Under the pieces are notes generated by a model, which saw nothing but the letters and a program-made list of their open reading frames with translations, ran no database searches and was not told the origin of the DNA. 64,000 nucleotides of DNA from Phycisphaerae bacterium (GTDB taxonomy: Bacteria; Planctomycetota; Phycisphaerae; UBA1845). The DNA lies in contig JAJDDY010000023.1 in the NCBI GenBank assembly GCA_029260075.1, forward strand, positions 274,083 through 338,082, in the 5' to 3' direction. This document shows, piece by piece, positions 8,151 to 16,699 of this stretch (its first letter is position 1; the number at the start of each line of letters is the position of its first letter). A program made the translations under genes and the position numbers.

Positions 8151-8446
8151 GGGATCATCCCTTGAAGCTTGTTGATAGATCAACACGTCGAAACACAAAA
8201 AAAGTCAAAACATCGAAACATTCGGACACTGATACTTCGAGACCCCACAAGTGCGAGGTAGAAACGCCGAGTCTTCAACGTCTCGACGGTTCGCCCATAG
8301 ACGCAGCCGCCCCGTTCACATTCACAGTCGTCGCAATCGTTATCGGCACGTACCAGAGACGCCTTTGGCACGGCGTCCGGAGCGACTCGTAGGTAGGGCG
8401 TGTCCGATAAATGAAGCGACCAGTCGGCCCTTGTGAATGACGTGCG

Positions 8447-9283
8447 TCAGTAGGAATCGTTGCGACGGCCCTTCCGGGCCCGGTTCATCAAGTTCTGGAG
8501 GGATTCGTTGATGTCCGGAGCTTCACTATCCACTGGTACGATAAGATCGGTCGCTAGCTTTTCCAGAAGATCGAACATCCGGGCCACGAACGAGCTTGGT
8601 ATTTGGACAAAGCATCCAACATGGCCTAACCGTTCGAGTTTGTCTCCTGGCGTCGAGCCGGGGAATTCGTCGATCTTCGGCAGGATTGTTCGCAGCCGAC
8701 TCTTCAACTTGTCGGTTACGTCAAGACCACTGTGGACGAGATGGTTACGTAGTGTAACAAATGCCCTGATGCTGGGCTTACACGTTCGCCAAACTGGAGA
8801 TTCCATGCCTCGTCGCTCGGCTTCATCGAGTATAGTCAAAACAAAGTTCCTTCGACCGGCACTTGCTCGCGTCCTTGCAGATTGAATGAGCGATTTGTCG
8901 ATGCTACGCGATCCTTCCGTTGCGAGCGTGCTGTTGCAAAGAGACTCGAAGGTTGAGTAGAGTGGGATTATCTGGCACAGACGGTGCATACTCGTGATCA
9001 TGTACGTGTCGATTTCATACTCGATGAGCGATTCAGGTTCGTCTTCACCAACCTCGCCTTTCGTGCTTCGAAGCCGCATCTCGATCTCCGCATCCTGAAC
9101 CTCTCCGCGTCGGCGATCCTCAACTTGCTCGAAGGTTTCAAGTACCGATCGGAGCAGAGACATTCGCTCAAAGAACGGGTGGCGGCGTCTAATTTCGTCG
9201 CGATGGGTGGGCATTGCGGTATTGTGGGCGTGATCGGCGCACACGTAAACAGAGAACGATATGAAAAAGCTCAAAGCGTGCAT
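8447..9283 (-). CDS. HEPN-like protein of unknown function
   Basis: 278-residue mostly helical protein. The region FVTLRNHLVHSG (about residues 174-185) carries R-N-x3-H, the R-x4-H signature of HEPN domains, with the polar Asn after Arg that is typical of catalytically active members. Many HEPN proteins are RNases that act as toxins or in phage defence; others are inert. No partner nucleotidyltransferase (MNT) antitoxin is adjacent. It is divergent from a Ski2-like helicase, with starts about 80 bases apart, which may be chance. The start is uncertain: Met at 9283, 9214 or 9163 are possible and none has a clear Shine-Dalgarno sequence. Family assignment rests on this motif and helical content only. 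Confidence 0.5.
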   Translation of the reverse strand: MHALSFFISFSVYVCADHAHNTAMPTHRDEIRRRHPFFERMSLLRSVLETFEQVEDRRRGEVQDAEIEMRLRSTKGEVGEDEPESLIEYEIDTYMITSMHRLCQIIPLYSTFESLCNSTLATEGSRSIDKSLIQSARTRASAGRRNFVLTILDEAERRGMESPVWRTCKPSIRAFVTLRNHLVHSGLDVTDKLKSRLRTILPKIDEFPGSTPGDKLERLGHVGCFVQIPSSFVARMFDLLEKLATDLIVPVDSEAPDINESLQNLMNRARKGRRNDSY

Positions 9284-9366
9284 ATCGAGATTCTATCGCG
9301 GGGGCTCCGTCCGGAATCCGCGACGGCCACGCGACAAGACCGCTTCGGGTCGCTATGTTGCCGACC

Positions 9367-11550
9367 ATGAATCGCGAGGCGTTATTGGATGATTTCCTCG
9401 GTCGGTTGGAGTTCGAGCTTTATCCGTTTCAGGAGGAGGCGCTCTTGGCGTGGTTCGAGTGCGCGGGCGGCGTGCTGGTTACGGCGCCGACGGGGATGGG
9501 CAAGACCCTTGTGGCGGAGGCGGCCATCTTCGAAGCACTGAGCACCGGCGAGCGGATGTTCTATACCACGCCGCTGATCGCCCTGACCGATCAGAAGTTC
9601 CAAGAGTTTCAGGACAAAGCCGAAGCCTGGGGCTTTCCGCGCGAGCAGGTCGGTCTCATCACCGGAAACCGAAAGATCAATCCCGGCGCCACGGTCCGCG
9701 TGGTGGTGGCGGAAATCCTTCTGAATCATCTATTGGCTGAGGATGTACAACTCGGCGAGACCCGCGCGGTGGTGATGGACGAGTTCCATTACTTCAACGA
9801 TCGCGATCGGGGTGTGGTTTGGGAGCTGTCGCTCATGCTCCTTCCATCGCACATTCGGCTGATGCTGCTGTCGGCGACGGTGGGCAACCCGGTCGAGTTT
9901 GTGGGCTGGCTAAGCAAGGAGCACAACCGCACGCTCAAGCTCGTACAGACCGAACAACGGCGCGTGCCTCTCGCGTTCGACTGGGTGGGTGACAAGCTGT
10001 TGACAGAGCAGCTGCCCACCATGGTATCCGACGACGACGTGGAGAACCGTTCGCCCGCGCTCGTGTTTTGCTTCAATCGCGACCAGTGTTGGGCGGTGGC
10101 GGAGCGACTCAAGGGCCTCAAGCTGGTCGGCGAATCCGTGCGCAAGCAGATCGAGGAGCGTCTCGATTCGAGTTTGTTTCAGCAGGGGATCGGTCCCAAA
10201 CTTCGGCAGATGTTGATTCGTGGCGTGGGTGTTCACCACGCCGGCGTGCTTCCGAAATACAAATCGTCCGTCGAATCGCTTTTTCTGGATAAGCTCATTC
10301 CGCTCGTCGTGTGTACGGAAACGCTGGCTGCGGGGGTCAATCTTCCCGCGCGGTCTGTGGTGGTCAGCACGCTGCTGAAGGGGAAGAAGGGCGACAAGAA
10401 GCTCATCGCGCCGTCGAGTGCTCATCAGATGTTCGGGCGGGCGGGTCGTCCACAGTTCGACACGAATGGCTATGTGTATGCGATGGCCCACGAGGACGAC
10501 ATTAAGATCACCAAGTGGCGTAAGCGATACGACCAGATCGACCCGAACTCCAAAGACCCGGGCATCATGCGGATGCGCAAGCAACTCGAGCGCAAGCGCC
10601 CGAGTCGGCGGAAGACGCAGCAGTATTGGGTCGAAGGGCAGTTTCGCAACCTGATCGAAGCCCGCCCGGCCAAGCTCGCCAGCCGGTCGATGATTCCCTA
10701 TCAAGCGTTGATCTACCTGCTCACGACGACCGGTTCGCTTACCAAAGTGAAATCGTTCTTGTCGAAGCGCTTCAACACGGCCGAGCGACTTGCGAAGTTT
10801 CAGGATCAGCTTGACCACATGATCGGCAACCTCGCAGCGATGGGATACCTCGACAGACCCGAAGACAGCGACGACGTGACGCTGAAGGACCACATTAGCG
10901 ACCTGCTTAACTTTCGCAGTATCGATCCGCTCTACGGCGTCTACGTTTGTCAGCAGTTATCGCGCGGAGATTTCGACGAGAAGCTTCAGACGCTGGAGTC
11001 CGTGCTGTCGATGCCGCCCGCCATCGAAAAAAAAACCAGTCCGCCCGAGTTCGAGCCCGGTCCGATGCAAACTCAAGTGCTGTTGCCGGCCATGATCAAA
11101 GCGGGTTTGGTGATTGCCGGTCCGGACGGCAGCATCAAACGCGTGGGCAACGACGACGACGAGGGTGCAGACTATATGGTCGACGACGATGTAAACGAAC
11201 AACCGCTGCTCGTACCCGAAATGCTCGACATGCTCTTTCAAGACAGGCTCGCCACGCCGGACCCCGTCTTCGTTCAGCCCAAGTGGGTGCTTGGCGGCAT
11301 CGTAGACCTCGAAAGCGATTTCTACAAATACGTCCGTAGTCGCGATCTGCAAAAGAACGAGGGGCTCGTGTTGCGCCATCTGCTGCGCCTAACGATTGTG
11401 GCTGGTGAGTTTCTCAATCAGAGCGCAGGCGACCCGGACTATCAACGCATGATCGACCAAGCCTCGCTGGTTTGCCGAAGCGTGGACGAGCGGTACACCG
11501 AACGATTCCTCGAAAGCGAACAAAAAGCCCGAGCACTCGGGCCGGTTTGA
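9367..11550 (+). CDS. Ski2-like DEAD/DEAH-box RNA helicase
   Basis: 727 residues from Met 9367 (another Met four codons upstream at 9355). Superfamily 2 helicase: Q-motif-like YPFQEEAL, Walker A APTGMGKT, TTPLIAL, Walker B DEFH, motif III SATVGN, then in RecA2 LVFCFNRDQC, VGVHHAGVLPKYKSSVE, CTETLAAGVNLPAR and MFGRAGRPQFD. The HHAG...P..K and TETLAAGVNLPA pair is typical of Ski2/Mtr4/Brr2 proteins, which unwind RNA for degradation or processing. The C-terminal 300 residues, including a basic KRKRPSRRKTQQ-type stretch near residue 410, are unassigned. A run of nine A at about 11029 encodes the EKK in IEKKTSP. Shares a divergent promoter region with the HEPN-like gene. Confidence 0.88.
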   Translation: MNREALLDDFLGRLEFELYPFQEEALLAWFECAGGVLVTAPTGMGKTLVAEAAIFEALSTGERMFYTTPLIALTDQKFQEFQDKAEAWGFPREQVGLITGNRKINPGATVRVVVAEILLNHLLAEDVQLGETRAVVMDEFHYFNDRDRGVVWELSLMLLPSHIRLMLLSATVGNPVEFVGWLSKEHNRTLKLVQTEQRRVPLAFDWVGDKLLTEQLPTMVSDDDVENRSPALVFCFNRDQCWAVAERLKGLKLVGESVRKQIEERLDSSLFQQGIGPKLRQMLIRGVGVHHAGVLPKYKSSVESLFLDKLIPLVVCTETLAAGVNLPARSVVVSTLLKGKKGDKKLIAPSSAHQMFGRAGRPQFDTNGYVYAMAHEDDIKITKWRKRYDQIDPNSKDPGIMRMRKQLERKRPSRRKTQQYWVEGQFRNLIEARPAKLASRSMIPYQALIYLLTTTGSLTKVKSFLSKRFNTAERLAKFQDQLDHMIGNLAAMGYLDRPEDSDDVTLKDHISDLLNFRSIDPLYGVYVCQQLSRGDFDEKLQTLESVLSMPPAIEKKTSPPEFEPGPMQTQVLLPAMIKAGLVIAGPDGSIKRVGNDDDEGADYMVDDDVNEQPLLVPEMLDMLFQDRLATPDPVFVQPKWVLGGIVDLESDFYKYVRSRDLQKNEGLVLRHLLRLTIVAGEFLNQSAGDPDYQRMIDQASLVCRSVDERYTERFLESEQKARALGPV

Positions 11551-11592
11551 CAGGCGGTGGACAAGGAATCTGCCTCGGTTCTCGCCGTGTTA

Positions 11593-12453
11593 TCACTGCC
11601 GACCGGTGATCGAAATCGAAATCTTCTGTGGATCTCCAGGATCAACGTGGAGGGAAACCATGTCAAACCAATCTCTGGACTCGCCTTGTTGATGGTACCG
11701 CAAAGACTCGATGCGTAGATGTCCGGCTGACGTGGGACTTAGCGAGCACGTCACGACGAAATCGTCGACGCTTCGCCACGGAAACCGGAACACGGTCGTG
11801 AGAATCTCAAGCAGGCGGGTCCTGTCGATATCCTTGACGACTGTTCGATGCGGATATCGTTCTTCAAGCTCCCGAGAGGATGGGTACGTGAAATAGAGTC
11901 GGTCGTCGCCGGTCAGGCTGATCGTGACGCTTCCCCATCCAGACGTGTTCGGATGCCACGAACCTCCGACGATGAAAGGCAACCCGTCGATAGCCCATCT
12001 AGCAGTATATCCGTCCAGTGGTCCCGGTGGACTCGGATCTTTGTGTCGACCTTCCGGTACCTGCCAACGAACTAGGGACCACCGGATTTTGCGCCATTCG
12101 ATACCTGCTTCTCCTTTGGGGCGGAAGTTCGGCGCGACAGTGCGCTCCCACATATTACGAAGCTTGGTACGCTCAGCCTTGTCCATGTCTGCGATGGGCA
12201 CGACCCCGAGTACCATATCGCCCGCCGCCGTGTCGAACGGCGAGAACTCGCTGAGCGCTTTGCGCAGTGCCGGCGTAAGCTGCACAAGCGTCGCGGTTTC
12301 CGCAGCTATGTCCGAACTGGGGGCTTCGTTATCGCCGAGGTTGTGAATATACGTCGATATTGACAACGCGGCGATCACAGACGCGAAGCCGGCTGCGACA
12401 ATTACGAGGATCCTTCGGCGATTGCGTGAGCCTTTGGTGGTCATCTCTACCAT
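11593..12453 (-). CDS. Membrane-anchored protein of unknown function
   Basis: 286 residues from ATG 12453, chosen because GGAG lies six bases upstream. N-terminus is basic (TTKGSRNRRR) followed by a single hydrophobic helix (ILVIVAAGFASVIAALSIS), so the protein is anchored with a large extracytoplasmic domain. That domain has several Trp-containing strands (MWERTVAPNF, EWRKIRWSLVRW, GGSWHPNTSGWG) and ends VSLHVDPGDPQKISISITG. No family recognised. It is convergent with the helicase gene, with about 40 bases between stops. Confidence 0.65.
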   Translation of the reverse strand: MVEMTTKGSRNRRRILVIVAAGFASVIAALSISTYIHNLGDNEAPSSDIAAETATLVQLTPALRKALSEFSPFDTAAGDMVLGVVPIADMDKAERTKLRNMWERTVAPNFRPKGEAGIEWRKIRWSLVRWQVPEGRHKDPSPPGPLDGYTARWAIDGLPFIVGGSWHPNTSGWGSVTISLTGDDRLYFTYPSSRELEERYPHRTVVKDIDRTRLLEILTTVFRFPWRSVDDFVVTCSLSPTSAGHLRIESLRYHQQGESRDWFDMVSLHVDPGDPQKISISITGRQ

Positions 12454-12590
12454 AATAGGCTCCATACACAGAAAAAGCGCCACGACTCAATAATTCTGAA
12501 GTCGCTACGGCCCTGCGGAAGGATGTTAGGAACGTATCGCACCAGTGCGTCACCCACTGGAAGCCGATACTACGCGCTCTCCGATGACGC

Positions 12591-14714
12591 CTATCGGTTC
12601 GCGCTACGAGGCGACCGCCTCAATGACTCGGCGATGGTTTCGCCGCGCAAGAGCACAGTAGCTGCCGTTAGGAGCAACAGCACCATCGCGACAACGCCCC
12701 ACTGCGACACGGTGGGAATGGGCGCTACGAAGGGTGATTCATAGGCGCCCATGTCGACGGTATCGTTGTTGATCCGCACACCGCCGTCAAGGTCGAGTTG
12801 AGTGACGAGCACGGCATTAGTGCCGGTATTGATGCATGGAGAATTCGCCGCGAGGCGCAGGTTGTCATCTTCAGTCCCGATGACGCCATCGACTCCATCC
12901 GCGTTGGCGAAGCCCGGATCCACACCAATGTTGCCCTCGCCGGCAAAGATCGGTCCCAAGCCTTCAATGCAACTAAACGTTACGTCGACCGTGCCGTCAT
13001 CCCGCTGAATCTGTGCGGATTCGTCTGTGGCGCCGGTGTCGAGGACCCGGTTGCCCCACAGAATCGAGTTGGTGACGGTCACATTGGCGGAGGATGCGAT
13101 CCACAACGCACCGCCAGTACTCGATGCTTCGTTGTTGCTGAGAGAACAATTCGTCAATATGGCGTTCGTATTATGAATAGACATCGCTCCACCCAGAGGA
13201 GCCGAGTTTCCCGACAGCACACAGTTGTCCAACTGGAATACGCCGGTAATAGCGATGTGCATGGCCCCGCCCCGCCCTAGCGTACACACGTTGCCTATGA
13301 AGGTGCAATTGGTCATGAAGTACGGCGGTCCCGACCCCGGCGCGTACGTCGCCATCGCGCCACCGGCCACCGTTGATCGGTTGTCGATGAACCGGCAATC
13401 CTTAATGTCCGGCGCGGCGTTAACGCTGCTATAGATGGCGCCGCCTTCCCCAAACGGCGTGGTGGCCAAGTTGCCGACAAAGTTGCAACGCGTCATCTTC
13501 GGGCGGGTCAATCCTGGAGGATTGGTGCCTTGATTGTACATGGCTCCACCTCGCCCCGACGCCGAGTTGCCGTCGAACGTGCAGTCCGAAAGCGTCGGAG
13601 CGGTGCTGATGAAATTGTACATCCCCGCGCCCAAGGTGGCGGTGTTGCTTGTGAACGATGAATTGCTAAGCGTAGGGGCGGCGTTGTTGTCGTTGTACAT
13701 GCCACCGCCCTTCGTGGCGGCGGAATTGCCGGAGAATGTGCAGCCGTCGAGCGTCGGACTGCTTCCGCCGTTGTTGTACATGCCGCCACCGCTAGACGTC
13801 GCATCACCAATCGCCGTGTTCGCTGTAAACGTGCAGTTCGTCAGCGTGGGGTTGCTGTCGTTGTCGCAATACATGCCGCCGCCGGACAGGGCTGTGTTGC
13901 CCTCGAACAGGCAGTTCAGGAATGTGGATGTTGTGTTGCCCTTATTGTACGCGCCGCCTCCTTTTCCCTCCGTAGTGTTGTCACGAAACGTGCAACCCAC
14001 TACGGTGGTATCCATGTTGAAGTGCATGTACAGCCCGGCGGCGACGTTACCGGAGTAGTTGTCACTGATGGTGCAGTCGGTCAGCGTGGCGCCACCGTGA
14101 TCGTTGAACGCACCATGGTTGAGGGAATAGCAATCCATAACGGTGCAGTTTTTCACATGTGGGGTCGAGTCATACACGTTGATTCCGCTGCCCTGGTCCT
14201 TGCTTTCTGGCGTAGCTCCGAAGTTGGGGCCGTCCGCTTGACCGCCACGGACCGTGAATCCGTCAAGCACGGCCGTATCATCCACGAGATAGGCCGTAAC
14301 GACGTGGTAGCAGTTGTCGCCGCGATTGACGAACGCCGGATCGTCATTGCCGATGAGGTCGCCGCTCAGGATGCTCGCTGTGGCAACGAAGTCTCTGGCT
14401 GCCGAATCAGCTGCGCCGCATCCCGCGTAGCCACCTTGGAGCGTCACGCCTGAGGCGAGCGCGAACGTGGCCTCGCGCGGATCCGTCAATCCTCCTGTTT
14501 CCGGAAGATACGTGCCATTAGCTACGACGATCGTGGTGCCCGGCGTAGCCGCATCGAGCCCGGCTTGAAGGTTGCGGAACGCCGTGCACCAGGTCGAACC
14601 GTCTTGAGCGCCGGTGGCGCCGGGGTCGACGTGAATGACCTGGGCGAACGCACCGCCCCCCATGACGCCAAATACGAATACCGAACATACGAGTTGCTTA
14701 GTGACACGTTCCAT
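12591..14714 (-). CDS. Pmp-repeat beta-helix surface protein with IPTL-CTERM
   Basis: 707-residue exported protein. Signal peptide MERVTKQLVCSVFVFGVMGG...AFA/Q; then a region VDPGATGAQDGSTWCTAF and GTTIVVANGTYLP typical of planctomycete right-handed beta-helix proteins. From about residue 190 to 560 there are many repeats of the form G-G-G-(M/A)-Y-N ... L-x-N-C-x-F-x-x-N-x-A, the chlamydial polymorphic-membrane-protein pattern that builds a parallel beta helix. The C-terminus has PIPTVSQWGVVAMVLLLLTA followed by a basic tail: an IPTL-CTERM sorting signal, a PEP-CTERM relative that is cut and anchored during export. GGGGAG precedes the start. Probably a surface or extracellular-matrix protein; no enzymatic motif is seen. 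The sorting enzyme is not in the window. Confidence 0.88.
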   Translation of the reverse strand: MERVTKQLVCSVFVFGVMGGGAFAQVIHVDPGATGAQDGSTWCTAFRNLQAGLDAATPGTTIVVANGTYLPETGGLTDPREATFALASGVTLQGGYAGCGAADSAARDFVATASILSGDLIGNDDPAFVNRGDNCYHVVTAYLVDDTAVLDGFTVRGGQADGPNFGATPESKDQGSGINVYDSTPHVKNCTVMDCYSLNHGAFNDHGGATLTDCTISDNYSGNVAAGLYMHFNMDTTVVGCTFRDNTTEGKGGGAYNKGNTTSTFLNCLFEGNTALSGGGMYCDNDSNPTLTNCTFTANTAIGDATSSGGGMYNNGGSSPTLDGCTFSGNSAATKGGGMYNDNNAAPTLSNSSFTSNTATLGAGMYNFISTAPTLSDCTFDGNSASGRGGAMYNQGTNPPGLTRPKMTRCNFVGNLATTPFGEGGAIYSSVNAAPDIKDCRFIDNRSTVAGGAMATYAPGSGPPYFMTNCTFIGNVCTLGRGGAMHIAITGVFQLDNCVLSGNSAPLGGAMSIHNTNAILTNCSLSNNEASSTGGALWIASSANVTVTNSILWGNRVLDTGATDESAQIQRDDGTVDVTFSCIEGLGPIFAGEGNIGVDPGFANADGVDGVIGTEDDNLRLAANSPCINTGTNAVLVTQLDLDGGVRINNDTVDMGAYESPFVAPIPTVSQWGVVAMVLLLLTAATVLLRGETIAESLRRSPRSANR

Positions 14715-14929
14715 CAGAATGACTCCCCGGACGCGCTCCAAGACACCTACAGAAAGGATTGGCTTGATCAGCCCCGGTGACCCAGTCCCCGTGCTGACTG
14801 CCGCCATTGTACACAAACATTAGTGCTCGTGTAAAGGCCGAAATGACATCGGAAGAGGTGTGCCCAGGGCGATTCCGAACCAACGCGACGGTTGGAAGGG
14901 CAGCATGGGCCGGAGAACCGAACGGGTGC

Positions 14930-16357
14930 TCAGTCGTCCTCGTCGCCCTCGCCGATGTAGCCGAGGCCACGAAGTCGCTCAAGGTACTCCGGGTCCGCAG
15001 CCGGTGGTTCAGCCACAACCAGTCGTAGCTTGCCGCTCTCGGCGATACGGTTCTTGAGCTTGGCGTAGAGAGACCGCAACACTTCGGCGTTTTCGGCGGC
15101 TATGTTATGGTGCTCGCCGGGGTCCGCTTTCAAATCGAACAGCCAAAGCTGCTTACCCTCCGGCTCATTCCTCAAGCACTTGGGGCAACGATCGTGGGGA
15201 TATCCCGCGGGCATGTTGACAACCAGTTTCCATCGCTTGGTGCGGATGCTCGCGAGGTGTTTGGGGGCCTTACCCTTTCCGGTGAAGCTGTAGATCTCCG
15301 CGTCGTTTTCAACGTTGGCGTTGTGCAAGAGCTTCGTTCGATCCGTCCCTTGAAGCGTCGACAGGGCTTCAAAACCGAACAGCGAGCGTACCGTCGGAAA
15401 CAGATCGATGGTGCCCACAAGATTGTCAACCCGACCTACCGGTACGCCCGGACCGAACATGATCCATGGAACTTGAACCAGCTCACTGTAGAGCGTACGA
15501 ATGTGATCGCACCCGCCGTGCTCATAGAACTCGTCGCCATGGTCGGACGTGAGCACGATGAGCGTATCGTTAAGCAGGCCTCGCTCATTGAGCACTTCGA
15601 AGAAGTCACCCATCATGGCGTCGACGAATGCAATCTCACCGTCGTACTGTGAAATCACATAGTCGAGGTCGGCGCCCACGGGCGTTGGCTTGCCGGGTGC
15701 GAATTGGAGAATGTCGTATGACCCTTTGTACTCTCCCGAAAACTGACGCGCATACTTCGTCGGCGGCACATACGGGCGGTGGGCGTTGAATCCGTGGAGG
15801 AACATGAAAAAAGGTTGGTCACCAACGTCGTCAAGCCACGCCAGCGCCGGCTTCATGTTGTGTTCGAAGCGAGAACCGTTGGTCTCGAAGCGCTGAAACC
15901 CAATGTCCATTCCATGACGATCACCGGCATAGCCGCCGCCCGTAAACGCGGCGGTCTTAAACCCGTTGCGAGTGAACGTCTTGGCGATCGTTTCGTAGTT
16001 GTCGTTCAAACGAGCGGGTTTGCTATAGTACACGCACTGATGTGTGGCCGGTTCGAGGCTGGTGAACATGGTGAGATGAGCCGGCACCGTCCAGCTCGAT
16101 GGGCTGGTGCAATCGGTAAAGACCGTGCCGGCGGCGGCATACTTGTCGATGTTCGGCGTGGTGTCGCGGTGGTATCCGTAGCACCCCAGGTGATCCGCAC
16201 GAACCGTATCCATACTGATCAAGATGAAGTTTATCGGGCGCACGGTGCGCTCGACGGGTTCGCTCGGTTTGGAGCACGAACCAACGCACGTCGTCGCGAT
16301 TGCCGTCAGCAGTGACCACAAGAAGGCACGCCGGCAGGTGGTGCAGCTCGATCGCAT
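14930..16357 (-). CDS. Sulfatase-like lipoprotein (alkaline phosphatase superfamily)
   Basis: 475 residues from Met 16357. Lipoprotein signal: MRSSCTTCRRAFLWSLLTAI then V-G-S-C. The catalytic domain has FILISMDTVRADHLGCYGY (first metal-binding Asp), the nucleophile region SPSSWTVPAHLTMFTS, and TSDHGDEFYEHGG (second metal site). Classical sulfatases need C/S-x-P-x-R, where Cys or Ser becomes formylglycine; here the motif is T-V-P-A-H, so Thr sits at the nucleophile and His replaces Arg. It is therefore more like sulfatase-fold phosphohydrolases or transferases. A C-terminal CPKC and LWLFDLKADPGEHHNIA resemble sulfatase tails. Substrate unknown. No sulfatase-maturase gene is adjacent, which is consistent. 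Confidence 0.82.
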   Translation of the reverse strand: MRSSCTTCRRAFLWSLLTAIATTCVGSCSKPSEPVERTVRPINFILISMDTVRADHLGCYGYHRDTTPNIDKYAAAGTVFTDCTSPSSWTVPAHLTMFTSLEPATHQCVYYSKPARLNDNYETIAKTFTRNGFKTAAFTGGGYAGDRHGMDIGFQRFETNGSRFEHNMKPALAWLDDVGDQPFFMFLHGFNAHRPYVPPTKYARQFSGEYKGSYDILQFAPGKPTPVGADLDYVISQYDGEIAFVDAMMGDFFEVLNERGLLNDTLIVLTSDHGDEFYEHGGCDHIRTLYSELVQVPWIMFGPGVPVGRVDNLVGTIDLFPTVRSLFGFEALSTLQGTDRTKLLHNANVENDAEIYSFTGKGKAPKHLASIRTKRWKLVVNMPAGYPHDRCPKCLRNEPEGKQLWLFDLKADPGEHHNIAAENAEVLRSLYAKLKNRIAESGKLRLVVAEPPAADPEYLERLRGLGYIGEGDEDD

Positions 16358-16423
16358 TCGGTTGATTACCAATCCCTCGCTTCGAGTTGAATACCGACCC
16401 GAACAAGCGGCCCATTTATAACC

Positions 16424-16453
16424 GTGGCACCGGATTGCTGCCGGTGATCCCAT
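16424..16453 (+). repeat. REP-like hairpin repeat
   Basis: Forward copy GTGGCACCGGATTGCTGCCG then GTGATCCCAT. The stem differs from consensus by having ATTGCT instead of CTTCCAG, so this copy is diverged. It lies just upstream of the sulfatase-like gene. Confidence 0.65.
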
Positions 16454-16520
16454 TGCCGTTCTTGTATCAGACCGCCAGCGCAGCGGCAAGACGACCTTAC
16501 ACGTAAGCGACGCGAAGTAT

Positions 16521-16603
16521 GCTGCGTTCCGGACGCACCGCGTTTGTTTCCTTCCTTCATCGGCGGCTATCTGGCCGGACAGAAGGTGCGTCCGGGACGC
16601 ACC
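16521..16603. repeat. Two short GC-rich palindromes
   Basis: TGCGTTCCGGACGCA near 16523-16537 and GGTGCGTCCGGGACGCACC at 16585-16603, which is a near-perfect palindrome with one central base. Both lie in the roughly 340-base gap between the divergent sulfatase-like gene and folD, which otherwise holds no gene I can support. They may be a REP-type family of their own. Confidence 0.6.
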
Positions 16604-16699
16604 CTACACGTTTGCGCAGAACAAACGAACAATTTCTAGGCCCGCGACTGTCGCGCGAAGGTGGCTGACTAATCCGGTCGTGTCGGGTATGTTGATGAC

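Noticed and set aside
9910..10893. Long minus-strand open frame (327 codons) opposite the helicase gene
   Set aside because: It is antisense to conserved helicase motifs, has an unusual His/Arg/Leu composition, and no domain. A GC-rich shadow frame.
13534..14058. Plus-strand frame of 174 codons within the Pmp-repeat gene
   Set aside because: Its apparent periodic pattern (MYMPPP, LYMPPPF) is the reverse complement of the GGGMYN repeats on the minus strand.
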